From positions 1,201,375 to 1,244,864 of the forward strand of contig NZ_FNGV01000001.1 of NCBI RefSeq assembly GCF_900103215.1: 43,490 nucleotides of DNA, given 5' to 3'. Source of the stretch: Kriegella aquimaris. GTDB lineage: Bacteria; Bacteroidota; Bacteroidia; Flavobacteriales; Flavobacteriaceae. Position numbers and translations under genes: made by a program. Shown here one piece after another: positions 9,568-20,200 of the stretch (positions are counted from its first letter, which is position 1; the number at the start of each line of letters is the position of its first letter). Under the pieces are notes generated by a model. That model did not search any database, had not been told where the DNA came from, and saw nothing but the letters and a program-made list of their open reading frames with translations.

Positions 9568-11427
9568 TCAATCGTAGGGTATCACTTTTTGCACATATCC
9601 TTCTTTCAAAAGTTTATCAGGCACCGAGGCTACATAATTAATAAGCTTTTTTTCGTCAGCTTCACCTAAATAGTTAACATAGATACATTCTGTACTCAGT
9701 GTTTTTCCGTCTTCCTCAAGATTAAACGCCGTTTGAAAACACGTTGTTCCTGCTTTTAAATCTACTTCGAACTTCACCGCCGTCATATTTTTACCCACCT
9801 TCGCACTCCTTTCAACATTTCCCACTTTCAACCAGGCATTTTCAACCTTTAGCTCTTTATCTCCTGCCCTATTTTCAACTATTTTTTTACCGGACTCCTC
9901 TGGCCACCGATTCAAGCGAATCTCATATTTTCCTGCTTTTGAAACATTAACTACCCATATTTTTTTTCCATTTCTGGTATGAGCATCGTGAGCATATAAC
10001 TTTACAGGATTTTCATGAGGCGTTCCCACATGTATCTTGGCATATTCATCAAAGTCAACAGATACATCACCCCACCATTCTTCGTATCTACCGTAAAGCT
10101 CTTTTACAATGGCCGGATGTTGATTTGCTACATTATGCAGCTCTTCAGGATCCTTTTTAATATCGTATAACTCGTCAGCATCTCTTTTGACTAGTCTCCA
10201 ATCTTCCGTAAGCACTTGATATTCCTTGTCCTTTATCGGATACTCTACCCGTTGATTCTGCACAAAAAGTGTTCTATCATCGGGCCATTTTGAAATTTCT
10301 TCCCTTAAAATTGGAGCAAAACTTCGCCCATCCAATTGAAGTTTCTCTGAACTATTCAAACCGCACAATTCGATCAACGTAGGCATAATATCGATGTGAC
10401 CTGTTAGCGCATTTACATCTTTACCACCTGTTATTCCCCCTTTAGGCCACCGAATAAAAAATGGTACGCGATGGGCATTTTCGTACCCCCAAATCTTACC
10501 ACCTTTCATACCCGCGGTATACCCTTCTTCGACCAAGCCCGTATCAAAATCCATTATTACACCGCCAAACCAAGGGCAAGGACCATTGTCGGTCATAAAA
10601 ATGACAATCGTGTTGTTCCTCAACCCCACATCATCAATTTTGTTCAACAACTTTTTAACATCTTCATCAATACTGTTTACCATGCCGTAATAGCGTGCCA
10701 AACGTTCGGAAACCCTACCTCTGTAAGGTGCCACATATTTTTCATCGATCAATAAGGGTGCGTGCGGCAAATTGGTGGACAGATAGCAAAAGAATGGCTT
10801 ATCCTTATTTTCATCTATATATTCAATAGCCTTATCGAACCATATATTATTGCAGTATCCTTCGTACTTTTCAAATTTCCCATTGTGCTTATAGGTATCG
10901 TCGTAATAGTCATTACCCCAATAATCAGGTCCTTGTCCGACACCGCCGCCGCCATGTACGATTGATTCTTTAAAACCTCTATCTTGAGGCCTGAAAGGAT
11001 AGTTCTCCCCCAAATGCCATTTACCGAACGCAGCGGTTTCATAACCATTTGAAGAAAATACTTCTGGCATAGTAGTCATTCCTTCTTTTAACAAAGATCT
11101 ACCCCCAATGGTATGCCATACGCCCGCCCTCGAGGAATAATTGCCCGTTAGCAAGGCCGCTCTTGTTGGCGAGCAGGAAGGGTCTACATGAAAATCGGTA
11201 AAACGAACACTTTCTGCATACAAAGAATCCAACGCCGGAGTTTTGACATAGGGGCTCCCATGGCATGCCAGATCCCCATAACCTTGGTCATCTGTCATGA
11301 TAAGAATTACATTTGGTTTTTCAGGAACTGAAGCAGTACGCCGCCCCTCCGCACCCCTTTTACAATTGAAAAAGAGCACAGCCAATAAAAGCGGTATTCC
11401 GAAGCATTTAAAGTTCTTCACGACCAT
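9568..11427 (-). CDS. Lipoprotein arylsulfatase A-like sulfatase with C-terminal beta-sandwich
   Basis: The 619-residue product has a lipoprotein signal (LLLAVLFFNC, Cys22). The sulfatase core shows ILIMTDDQGYGDLACHG, then CSPTRAALLTG with Cys85 as the formylglycine site, GKWHLGE, and FMTDNGPCPW. After about residue 490 an extra domain (KIWVVNVSKAGKYEIRLNRW) looks like a beta-sandwich of the kind appended to some marine arylsulfatases. It is the first of two sulfatases transcribed together; the ROK regulator gene lies 86 bases upstream on the same strand. The two sulfatases differ in motif (CSPTR against CAASR) and length, so they probably act on different positions or linkages of one sulfated glycan. 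The substrate is unknown. Confidence 0.92.
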   Translation of the reverse strand: MVVKNFKCFGIPLLLAVLFFNCKRGAEGRRTASVPEKPNVILIMTDDQGYGDLACHGSPYVKTPALDSLYAESVRFTDFHVDPSCSPTRAALLTGNYSSRAGVWHTIGGRSLLKEGMTTMPEVFSSNGYETAAFGKWHLGENYPFRPQDRGFKESIVHGGGGVGQGPDYWGNDYYDDTYKHNGKFEKYEGYCNNIWFDKAIEYIDENKDKPFFCYLSTNLPHAPLLIDEKYVAPYRGRVSERLARYYGMVNSIDEDVKKLLNKIDDVGLRNNTIVIFMTDNGPCPWFGGVIMDFDTGLVEEGYTAGMKGGKIWGYENAHRVPFFIRWPKGGITGGKDVNALTGHIDIMPTLIELCGLNSSEKLQLDGRSFAPILREEISKWPDDRTLFVQNQRVEYPIKDKEYQVLTEDWRLVKRDADELYDIKKDPEELHNVANQHPAIVKELYGRYEEWWGDVSVDFDEYAKIHVGTPHENPVKLYAHDAHTRNGKKIWVVNVSKAGKYEIRLNRWPEESGKKIVENRAGDKELKVENAWLKVGNVERSAKVGKNMTAVKFEVDLKAGTTCFQTAFNLEEDGKTLSTECIYVNYLGEADEKKLINYVASVPDKLLKEGYVQKVIPYD

Positions 11428-11513
11428 TTTTAGATATCTTAAGGTTTATAAGTAAAAAGCTGCCATAAAGAGGAAAATCTATATTCCACCGTCTACCGAT
11501 ACAGCAAAACACT

Positions 11514-12740
11514 TTAATTCAGGGATAATTCTAGATTTAATATTTTTTCCAATATCAAGGAAACAGCGCCTATCGAGGTCGCTTGGTCACCGTGTGTACA
11601 CGGCATTATTTTTACTTTTGCATTTGCGGGCAACAAATACTTATTTTTTTTCTTTTCAATAAGGTCGAACAACAAGTCTCCACTTAATGAAATTCCACCT
11701 CCGACATACACAGTTTCCGGATTCAGCAAATTCGCTATTGTACCAATGCCCTTACACAGATATTCAGCTACCTCTTCGTAAATTTTAATTGAGGCTTCAT
11801 CACCCTTTTTCGCAGCTATGGCAACCAACTCGGCCGTTATTAATTCTTCATTGCCTTGACATAGTTCTTTCAACAATGCAGAGCTATCATTAGATAAAGC
11901 AAGCTTACCCAAAGAAGCTATTCTATGACCCGATGCCAAAGCCTCCAAACAACCATACATGCCACATTTACATTGGACCTCACTATCTGTATCGACCGAA
12001 ATATGACCAAATTCGCCTGCGAAACCCGAAAACCCCTTGAGAAGATTACCTTCTACAACCAAACCTGATGCAATACCATAACCTATGTTTATGACTGCAA
12101 AGTTTTTCTGATTCTCTTTCACACCCATCTTCAATTCGCCCAAAGCCATTAATCGCGTAGAATTATCATAAAAGAAAGGTAAATCAAGATGTTTATCAAG
12201 CTCCTTTCTTAAATCAATGTCAGACCACCGAAAGTCAGGCGAAGATTCAATAATTCCAGTTTCGCTATTCACGAGACCTGCGACACCAATTCCGACGCCC
12301 CATATTTTTGCATCTACATCTTTTCGATTATGAAGTTTATTAATAACCTTCACAACCTTTTCGATGATACTGAAAAAACCTTTTTCCAATTCCGTCGGAA
12401 CTTGTATTTCGGATACAAAATTCGCGTTTAAATCTACCAAGCAACCCCTTATGTAGGTTGCCCCTAGGTCGATTCCGATAATTAAATTATTGTGATTCTT
12501 GAATTTGACTATGACCGGGGGTCTTCCCCCACTGGAATCACCTACCCCGAGACTCTCGACCAATTTATCTTTAGAAATCAATTCATCTACAATTCGAGTA
12601 ATCGACGGGGGTGTTAAACCTGATTTTTTAGATAGCGAAGAACGTGTAATCTCGTCATGATCTTTTATCAGTCTCAGCACGACCTTTTTATTGGCAAGGT
12701 GCAAGAGCCCTACGTCCATTTTTGTATATTCCCTTTTCAT
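11514..12740 (-). CDS. ROK-family transcriptional regulator (NagC/XylR type)
   Basis: The 408-residue product has an N-terminal winged helix-turn-helix (RSSLSKKSGLTPPSITRIVD, about 30-60). A ROK sugar-kinase-like domain follows, with the phosphate loop IGIDLGATYIRG and the zinc motif CKCGMYGCLEALASG, with the matching FGH upstream. A YDN segment keeps the Asp that is catalytic in ROK kinases, so sugar binding is likely and residual kinase activity is not excluded. ROK repressors bind operators and release on binding a sugar or sugar phosphate. Its position directly upstream of, and co-directional with, two sulfatases makes it their probable local regulator. A second in-frame Met lies seven codons downstream; the first fits a good promoter placed about 20 bases before it. 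Confidence 0.9.
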   Translation of the reverse strand: MKREYTKMDVGLLHLANKKVVLRLIKDHDEITRSSLSKKSGLTPPSITRIVDELISKDKLVESLGVGDSSGGRPPVIVKFKNHNNLIIGIDLGATYIRGCLVDLNANFVSEIQVPTELEKGFFSIIEKVVKVINKLHNRKDVDAKIWGVGIGVAGLVNSETGIIESSPDFRWSDIDLRKELDKHLDLPFFYDNSTRLMALGELKMGVKENQKNFAVINIGYGIASGLVVEGNLLKGFSGFAGEFGHISVDTDSEVQCKCGMYGCLEALASGHRIASLGKLALSNDSSALLKELCQGNEELITAELVAIAAKKGDEASIKIYEEVAEYLCKGIGTIANLLNPETVYVGGGISLSGDLLFDLIEKKKNKYLLPANAKVKIMPCTHGDQATSIGAVSLILEKILNLELSLN

Positions 12741-12760
12741 TGAATGGTATGTTATCTATT

Positions 12761-12791
12761 CAAAGATATTAAAATAGCTTTCATATGCCAA
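12761..12791 (-). promoter_or_regulatory. Bacteroidetes-type promoter for the ROK gene
   Basis: Read on the minus strand, TTG (12791-12789) and TATCTTTG (12768-12761, matching TAnnTTTG) are separated by 20 bases. This is the -33/-7 arrangement of the housekeeping sigma factor of this phylum. Transcription would start near 12755, a short leader before the ATG at 12740. Confidence 0.65.
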
Positions 12792-13139
12792 TAATATTGG
12801 ATTTATAATTCACAATTAAAGCTATATAGTGCGTAAAACAAACCTTATTTAATCGATATTAATAACTTATTCTTTATAGGTATAGCATTCAATCATTAAT
12901 GTTCATAATATCATTCGACGAACATACTATTCCCTTTTAACCCTTTAATTTCAAACTTGTCCCAAAACCCATTTCAAAGCTTAGAAACCTTCTAAACCTT
13001 TTCTTTTATCACTAATATTAGGCAACCATACTTTCATAATCAACCCCTACGAGCATATTCGTTTCTTTGTTTTGGTCTATGAGCCATATATAATATATAG
13101 AATTTACAGGCGTTTGGTACTAACCAATTATAATAACGC
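12792..13139 (+). other. Divergent intergenic region
   Basis: AT-rich spacer between the ROK gene (minus) and the T9SS surface protein gene (plus). No gene or convincing plus-strand -33/-7 pair was found; the stretch TATATAATATATAGAATTTAC before 13140 is only suggestive. Confidence 0.4.
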
Positions 13140-16100
13140 ATGTTTCATTTTTTGAAAAAATCCTGCAGAAGCCATTTTGTTCTTAGCGTGTTATTTATTG
13201 TTCTAGTAGCAGCTTATAGCAGCGGTCAATCATGTCCTGTGGTCAATTTTATCGGAGATGATTTTGTCTGGAATTCAAACCTTTATGGCAATGGAATAAA
13301 TAACATGGCCGAAACCAGCGATGGCTTTTTGGCCATGGGGCGAAACAACGCCGATGATGATTTCCAATCCGTTAATGGCCAAAATTTGATTATACAAGAT
13401 CAAGGCGCCTATCTAATTAAGTACACAAACAACAGTAATGTTGAATGGTTTGTAACAATCAAGTATCCAGATGGCACTGAGCCAAACGAAATAGATGCAA
13501 TAGAGGCCGCTGTAGAAGATTTGGATGGCAACATTTATTTAACAGGATTTAGTAGTGGGAACTTTTACGATACCTCCGGAAATGAGATTTCACTTTATAA
13601 TCCTACATATAGTACTAATTTTCAAAAAAAAGCAGGTTTTATAATCAAGCTGGATAAAGATGGGCAACTACTATGGTATATGCAAACAGCATACACTTAC
13701 CCCGAGAAGTTATTCATAGACAACCAAAACAATCTAATCTCTATAAATAGAAATTATGAGGCATACGATCACGATATATATTTAAACGGTGTATTCTCCG
13801 AAACGATATTGAAGAGAGAAGTAGATGATAGTTACGGAGCTTCTATATTAAAATTTTCTGCAAACGGAAATATACTCTGGTCAAACATTCTAGATTCATG
13901 GAATTCGAATGGATATGTCGTAGAGTCTTTAGATTTTGACGACCAAAATAATATTTATCTGATTGGATATAGCGAGTTGTGGACTAAAATATATTCCGCT
14001 GGAGACACTGCACTAAAGGCACAAATATCAAGGGCATCCTCTGGTAATAAGATCTCTTTTCTAATCAAATACAATCAGCAAGGGCAGTATTTATGGAATA
14101 TGAAGAGTGAGGCGAGCAATCAATATAGTACCATACGTTTCAATGATCTTGGCACTGACGATTTTGGAAATTCCTATATAACAGGAAAAAACAATAGGGT
14201 TACGGGTACTGGAGTTCATATTTTTGAAAACACCGATGGCTCTACAACCACTACTAGTGAAGGACCATACTTTGTGGCAAAAGTTGACAATACGGGAGTA
14301 TGCAAATGGGTATACGGAATAAGTGATGCCAACAGAAGCGAAGGGCATAAAGTTTTTGTAGATGATGACGAAGTTTATGTGGTTGGGGAAGCCTCTGTAA
14401 ATAATCAAGATTTAGCTAGCCCAACTTTTTTTAGTGCCAATGATGAAAACTTAAGCTTTGAAATCGGCAGAAGTGACATTTTTATGGCGGTTTATGATCC
14501 ATTAGGAAATTTAAAAAGAATAATCCTTAACGGTAACAATGGGTATTTCGGTTCGCAGACCATACAAGGCTTTTTCAAGGGCTCCAATGATTCTTTTTAT
14601 TTAGGGGTGAATATGAGTTGGTTAGATGGTAAAGAAAATTATTCACATTTTGGGAATCAAATAAATACAATAAATGGCGTCGAAGGAACAATCGTAAATT
14701 TTAGTGAAGATTGTGGCACTGTAATCAATAACACGGCTGTGACAGCTATAGTTCTCGATGTGACGGTTAATAAGGTCAATTGTAATGGCGGTACGGACGG
14801 AACTATTCTTGTGAACGCCTCGGGTGGCACACCCCCATACCTTTATGAACTATTAAACAGTGAGAGCGTTTTGATTGAGCAAAGTTCCACCAATGTTTTT
14901 GACCATCTTGGCGCTGAATCATACATTGTCAGGATAGTAGATACAAATGGGGATTCGCCGGAAAATACCGAGGTTCTATTGGAAGAACCTTCGCCGATTG
15001 AAATTCAAATAGAACAAACCGGCGTGACCTGCACCAATACCGATTCGGGTAGCCTAACGGTCAGTGCCACTGGAGGATTCCCCCCTTATCAATATAGGTT
15101 GAATGATGGAAATCTGGTTAATTCAAACGTTTTTTCCGGTTTGGGCTTAGATACTTATACTATTGGTGTAATCGATGTTACCGGATGCGAGAATTTTCAA
15201 TCCGTTACCATGATTGAAAATGGCCCACTGGTTTTTGAGGGCATAGATTTCAAATTGGTTTCTTGTAAAGGTGGAGATGACGGTATGATTACTATAAACG
15301 CTTCTGGAGGTCATGCTCCTTATCAATATTCGGTAGATGGAGAAAACTATCTTGAATCCAACCAAATAATGGGACTATCGGCCGGAGTTTATAGCGTTAC
15401 AATTAAAGATAATACCAATTGTGTTTCCGAAATAATCCAAGTTAAAGTTGACGAAGTTAATAGTTTCGATTTTGACGGTGATGGTATTGGAGATGATTGT
15501 GATATTGATCGAGACGGAGACGGTGTTCTTAACGAAGATGATTTGTGTGAAGAAACGCCCTTAGGTTCTTTCGTAGGTGTTGATGGATGTATTGTATTTA
15601 ATCTGCCCGCCGAAAATTTTCAAGTACTTGCAACAGGGGAATCCTGCATTGGAAGTGCTAACGGCAGTATAGAAGTAGCAGCGTTAGTAACTAGAAATTA
15701 TGTTGGCACATTAACAGGCGAATCTTACGCTGAATCCAAAGAATTTGATGAAAATGTTGTATTTGGTGGTTTAAGTCAGGGAGATTATAGGTTGTGTATC
15801 ACAATTAAAGATCAAACAGATTATCAGAAGTGTTTCGATTTAAAGATCACTGAGCCTTTGCCATTGGAGATATATGCAGAACTGAATGTCCCCAATCGAA
15901 TGGTTACCCTGAAACTGGATGGCGGTAAGCAATATTTTATAGCTGTTAATAATACGGTTTATACCACGAATAAAGATGAAATACGTGTATCTCTCAATCA
16001 GAAAAGAAATGTTATTACGGTTAAAACCGATCAAGATTGCCAAGGTATCTACACAGAAACCTTCAATTTAACCGATGAAACTCTAATCTATCCAAATCCT

Positions 16101-16319
16101 GTAAAAAATGGATTGTTGACAGTAGCATGTGAAACCAAAAACAACCAGACGCCCAATATGACTTTGTTCGATAACCAAGGCCGAAAAGTTGATTTTGGAA
16201 GCGCAATTCATAAACAAAATCAAGTTGATTTGAATTTAAATGGATTATCATCTGGCCTATATTACCTTACTATTCAAACGAATAATTCGATAGAAACAAA
16301 ACATATTATAATTAGATAA
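13140..16319 (+). CDS. Secreted surface protein with SprB repeats and type A T9SS sorting domain
   Basis: The 1059-residue product begins with a signal peptide (FVLSVLFIVLVAAYSSGQS). Residues of about 45-520 are beta-propeller/SBBP-like (DLDGNIYLTGFSSGNFYD, TDDFGNSYITGK). Three SprB-type repeats follow at about 538-770, each with a C-x-GG-x-DG start and an ASGG-x-PPY core. A short Asp-rich TSP3-like segment (DFDGDGIGDDCD) lies at about 776-815. A further beta domain precedes a type A sorting domain (LIYPNPVKNG to the end IIIR, about 981-1059). The protein should pass the type IX system and be anchored to the surface. SprB repeats come from the gliding adhesin SprB, but this short protein is not SprB itself. 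The next gene starts at the base after its stop. Confidence 0.88.
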   Translation: MFHFLKKSCRSHFVLSVLFIVLVAAYSSGQSCPVVNFIGDDFVWNSNLYGNGINNMAETSDGFLAMGRNNADDDFQSVNGQNLIIQDQGAYLIKYTNNSNVEWFVTIKYPDGTEPNEIDAIEAAVEDLDGNIYLTGFSSGNFYDTSGNEISLYNPTYSTNFQKKAGFIIKLDKDGQLLWYMQTAYTYPEKLFIDNQNNLISINRNYEAYDHDIYLNGVFSETILKREVDDSYGASILKFSANGNILWSNILDSWNSNGYVVESLDFDDQNNIYLIGYSELWTKIYSAGDTALKAQISRASSGNKISFLIKYNQQGQYLWNMKSEASNQYSTIRFNDLGTDDFGNSYITGKNNRVTGTGVHIFENTDGSTTTTSEGPYFVAKVDNTGVCKWVYGISDANRSEGHKVFVDDDEVYVVGEASVNNQDLASPTFFSANDENLSFEIGRSDIFMAVYDPLGNLKRIILNGNNGYFGSQTIQGFFKGSNDSFYLGVNMSWLDGKENYSHFGNQINTINGVEGTIVNFSEDCGTVINNTAVTAIVLDVTVNKVNCNGGTDGTILVNASGGTPPYLYELLNSESVLIEQSSTNVFDHLGAESYIVRIVDTNGDSPENTEVLLEEPSPIEIQIEQTGVTCTNTDSGSLTVSATGGFPPYQYRLNDGNLVNSNVFSGLGLDTYTIGVIDVTGCENFQSVTMIENGPLVFEGIDFKLVSCKGGDDGMITINASGGHAPYQYSVDGENYLESNQIMGLSAGVYSVTIKDNTNCVSEIIQVKVDEVNSFDFDGDGIGDDCDIDRDGDGVLNEDDLCEETPLGSFVGVDGCIVFNLPAENFQVLATGESCIGSANGSIEVAALVTRNYVGTLTGESYAESKEFDENVVFGGLSQGDYRLCITIKDQTDYQKCFDLKITEPLPLEIYAELNVPNRMVTLKLDGGKQYFIAVNNTVYTTNKDEIRVSLNQKRNVITVKTDQDCQGIYTETFNLTDETLIYPNPVKNGLLTVACETKNNQTPNMTLFDNQGRKVDFGSAIHKQNQVDLNLNGLSSGLYYLTIQTNNSIETKHIIIR

Positions 16320-17030
16320 ATGAAAAAGGTTAAGCATTCTTACTGGATATTGTGCCTCTTTCTTTTTGTGCAATGTGGACCAAAAGCGGATTTCGATGAA
16401 AATCTTTTAGAAGATATAATTGATGAACCTCAGGTATCCCAATTGATTTTTCCGGAAAACAATACGGAATGTAATCAGGGAACAGTTCTAAATGAAAATG
16501 AAAGCAATGTTTTGTTTAAATGGCAGCGTACCGAGGAGACTGATTTCTATACCCTGCATTTGAAAGACCTTGCGAAAAATTCAAAACAAACATTTGAGGT
16601 CGATACAATAGAGATTGAAATAACATTGAACAGGGGCACTCCTTACGAGTGGTATGTGACATCGGAGTCTTATATAAGTCCCATTACGGCAACAAGTGAG
16701 AAATGGCGCTTTTTCAATGCATCAAGTGGCACGTCTAATTATGCTCCTTTTCCGGCGGAAGCCGTAACACCAAAAATGGGCGAAACTGTTTCTTTAAGAC
16801 AAGGCAATGTACTTGATATTGAGTGGACAACTACAGATATTGATGGCGATAATTTAACTTACGTTCTTTTTTATGGCAAAGAGAATCCCCCAAAATCGAA
16901 TAAAAACGAAACCGACAAGAACAAAACTGCAATATACCTACCTGACGGAATATATTACTGGTATATAAAGTCAATCGACCAATATGGAAATGCCTCTGAA
17001 TCTGATATTTTTCAATTTAAAGTAGATTAA
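16320..17030 (+). CDS. Small lipoprotein with fibronectin type III-like domains
   Basis: The 236-residue product has a lipoprotein signal (ILCLFLFVQC, Cys19) and two beta-sandwich segments of fibronectin III type. The clues are LFKWQRTEETDFYTLHL with TPYEWYVTSES, and DIEWTTTDIDGDNLTYVLFY with DGIYYWYIKSIDQYG. Its ATG follows the TAA of the surface protein gene with no gap, so translation is coupled and the two products probably act together at the envelope. I do not recognise a named family; a surface-attachment or sugar-binding accessory role is inference. Confidence 0.75.
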   Translation: MKKVKHSYWILCLFLFVQCGPKADFDENLLEDIIDEPQVSQLIFPENNTECNQGTVLNENESNVLFKWQRTEETDFYTLHLKDLAKNSKQTFEVDTIEIEITLNRGTPYEWYVTSESYISPITATSEKWRFFNASSGTSNYAPFPAEAVTPKMGETVSLRQGNVLDIEWTTTDIDGDNLTYVLFYGKENPPKSNKNETDKNKTAIYLPDGIYYWYIKSIDQYGNASESDIFQFKVD

Positions 17031-17261
17031 ACGGAATCTGCTAGAAGGTTACGGGTCCCCGTCTCGTCATCTTGCAAACCTAAAGATGCTCATTAGATAC
17101 AAAAGCGAACAGAGGTAAACACGTAAAAAATTTCCATCGAAAACTCTAAAATAAGCCAAAGAATCAGGCTTAGCGCAACTTTGGAGAACCCTATTTTTTT
17201 GTAGTTTCATCGTTAAATATTAAATTTAATGTTATTAGCCGAGCTATAGCCACCAACCAAA

Positions 17262-20200
17262 ATGAAAGGGTTTTTATTTATACTTGTTCTGGTTCTATAC
17301 TTTTCTGCATTTGGTCAGACGAACAAAATCGATAGTCTTAAAATTATTTGGGAAGACGTCTCCATGACCGATTCATTGAGATTTGAAGCGGGGCTTGAAA
17401 TTCTCAAGACACAATTCGGAAAAAACATGGATACGGCAAGAGCTACCGGATACCAACTACTTTTATTTGCTCAGAACAAAAAAAACGAAAAATGGAAGTC
17501 AACATCACATAGATATATCGGTAACAGTTACGCTGCCGAAGGTCGTTATAGAGAAGCACTGGACGAATTTGAAAATAGCCATAAAATAAATACTAGCCTT
17601 AATGACGAAAGGGCTTTGGCCACCACCTACAGCAACATAGGCACAATCTATTATGAATTAGGAAATTACACTCAAGCACTAGAAAATCTATTGGCAGGAT
17701 TAAAATTATCAGAAAAGTTAGAGGATAAACCTGGTTTGGCCAGGGTTACGAATAACTTGGGTAATGTATATATCGATCAAAAAAATAATATTAAGGCTCT
17801 AGAGTATTATACCCGTAGCCTTCATATCAAGAAAGAATTAGACAATAAAAATTCGTTGCCCGCTGCCTATAATAATATTGGTCTGGTATACACTAATCTT
17901 AAAAATCATGATCTAGCCTTAAAAAATTTGCTAAAAAGTGCAGAAATAGCGGACCAAATCAAAGATAAAAAATCATTTAGTAGAGCATATAACAATATTG
18001 GTGAAGAATATAACCAGCAAGGGGAATACGAAAAAGCCTTAAAATACCTCAATGAAAGTATTCGAATCAAGGTTGAGATAGGAGATCAAGAAGGACTACC
18101 ATCGGGATACATATTTAGAGCCAAGACCTATTTGCATCAAAAAAAATATCGATTGGCGATTAGAGATGCTGAAAAAGCGCTTGAACTATCCAAGAAAACA
18201 GGAGCCTTAACGATTCAAAAAGAAGCCTACGAAGTCTTAAGCAGGTCTTGGGAAGAATTAAAAAATATTCAGAAATCGTTGGCGTTTTATAAGCTTGCCG
18301 TTGTCGCCAAAGACTCATTGATAGATCAAGAAAAAATACAAGAAATTACCCGGCAAGAAATGGAGTATCAATTTGAGAAACAGCAGCTTGCAGATAGTAT
18401 TCTATTTCACCAACAAAAGGCCAAGCAAGAACTGGCGTTTGAAAAAAATTTAAGTAAACAACGTACTACGCTTTATTTTATCATTTTTGGAATATTGGGG
18501 TTGTTTGTGGGTGTCTGGTTCTACTGGAACACGAAGCAAAAAAATAAAAAACTAGCTCATGAGCGTACTATTATTTCAAGATTGAAACAAGTAGACACCC
18601 TAAAAGATCAGTTCTTGGCAAATACCTCCCACGAACTTCGGACTCCCCTTAACGGTATCATCGGGCTTTCAGAATCGCTAAAAGACGGGGCAGCAGGAAA
18701 ATTAACACCTAAGGCCATTGAAAATCTTGACATGATTGCGAATAGCGGTAAACGCCTTTCCCATTTGGTCAATGACATTCTCGATTTTTCTAAACTAAAG
18801 AATAGCGATCTAGAATTGGACCTTAAACCTGTAGATGTTCATGCCGTCACTGATATTGTTTTGAAACTGTCTCGACCATTAATACAAGACAAGAATTTGA
18901 AGCTGATAAACGCTATTCCGAAGAACATTCCTCTGGCCGAGGCTGATGAAAACAGGCTACAACAGATTCTGCACAATCTCATCGGAAATGCAATTAAGTT
19001 TACTAAAAAGGGACAAGTTGAAATCAACGCCATTGAAAAAGATGATCAACTTTCAATTTCTATATCAGACACCGGAATTGGCATTCCCGAAGAAAAATTT
19101 GAATCTATTTTTGAATCTTTTGAGCAGATTGATGGCGCTACTGCCCGAGAATATGGGGGAACAGGATTGGGACTTTCGGTGTCAAAACAACTGGTACAAC
19201 TGCATGGAGGCACTATTGAGGTACAATCTGAAGTGGGTAAGGGATCCACTTTTAATTTTACGCTTCCCCTCAGTAATAAAAAACGGGAAGATTTCTCCGC
19301 ACAAAGTAAACCATCCTTAGAAAATATATCACAAGTCCAGCTTGATATAGAAGAACAGTACAATGAAAAAACTACAAAGCAAACTGTATCTCAAGTGGGC
19401 AAAATACTTATTGTTGATGACGAACATATAAATAGAAGAGTTCTTGAAAATCATTTGTCCGTAGCCGGTTACGCAATTTCAGAAGCAAAAAATGGACAAG
19501 AGGCATTGGAACTTTTAGACAATGGAGCTGCATTTGATTTAATTCTTTTAGATGTCATGATGCCTGGTTTATCAGGTTATGAGGTGTGTGAAAAAATTAG
19601 GGAAAATCACATGGCCAGTGAACTTCCCATCGTGTTATTGACCGCCAAAAATAGGGTAAGCGATTTGGTTGCCGGATTTACCGTTGGTGCCAACGATTAC
19701 TTGACCAAACCTTTTTCGAAAAATGAGTTGTTAAGTAGAATAAAGATGCATTTGAACCTTAATGGCATCCATAAAGCTACAAGTAAATTCGTTCCGACCC
19801 AATTTATAAAGTCTATAGGAAGGGAAACTATTACAGATATAGTTTTAGGTGATCATGTTGAAAAAGAAGTTACGGTACTTTTCAGCGATATAAGAGGCTA
19901 CACCCACTTAGCCGAGAGCATGACACCGAAACAAACCTTTAAATTCGTCAACTCATTTGTTGGTAAAATGGGACCATTGATTCAAAATAATAGAGGTTTC
20001 GTCAATCAATATTTAGGCGACGCGATCATGGCACTTTTTCCGAATAAAGCGGAGCATGCCCTAAAAGCGGCAATTGAAATGCAAAAAGCAGTTCAAGGTT
20101 ATAATAGCCACAGAATTTCTGAAGGAAACGAGCCAATATCCATTGGTATCGGTCTTCACACAGGGCCTTTGGTGATGGGTATCATTGGCGATAGTAATAG

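Noticed and set aside
3191-12740. Classical polysaccharide utilisation locus
   Set aside because: No SusC/SusD pair is visible, so the term is not justified from this window.
17051-17062. ACGGG/CCCGT hairpin after the small lipoprotein gene as a terminator
   Set aside because: Only a 4-5 bp stem with a tiny loop and no T-run.
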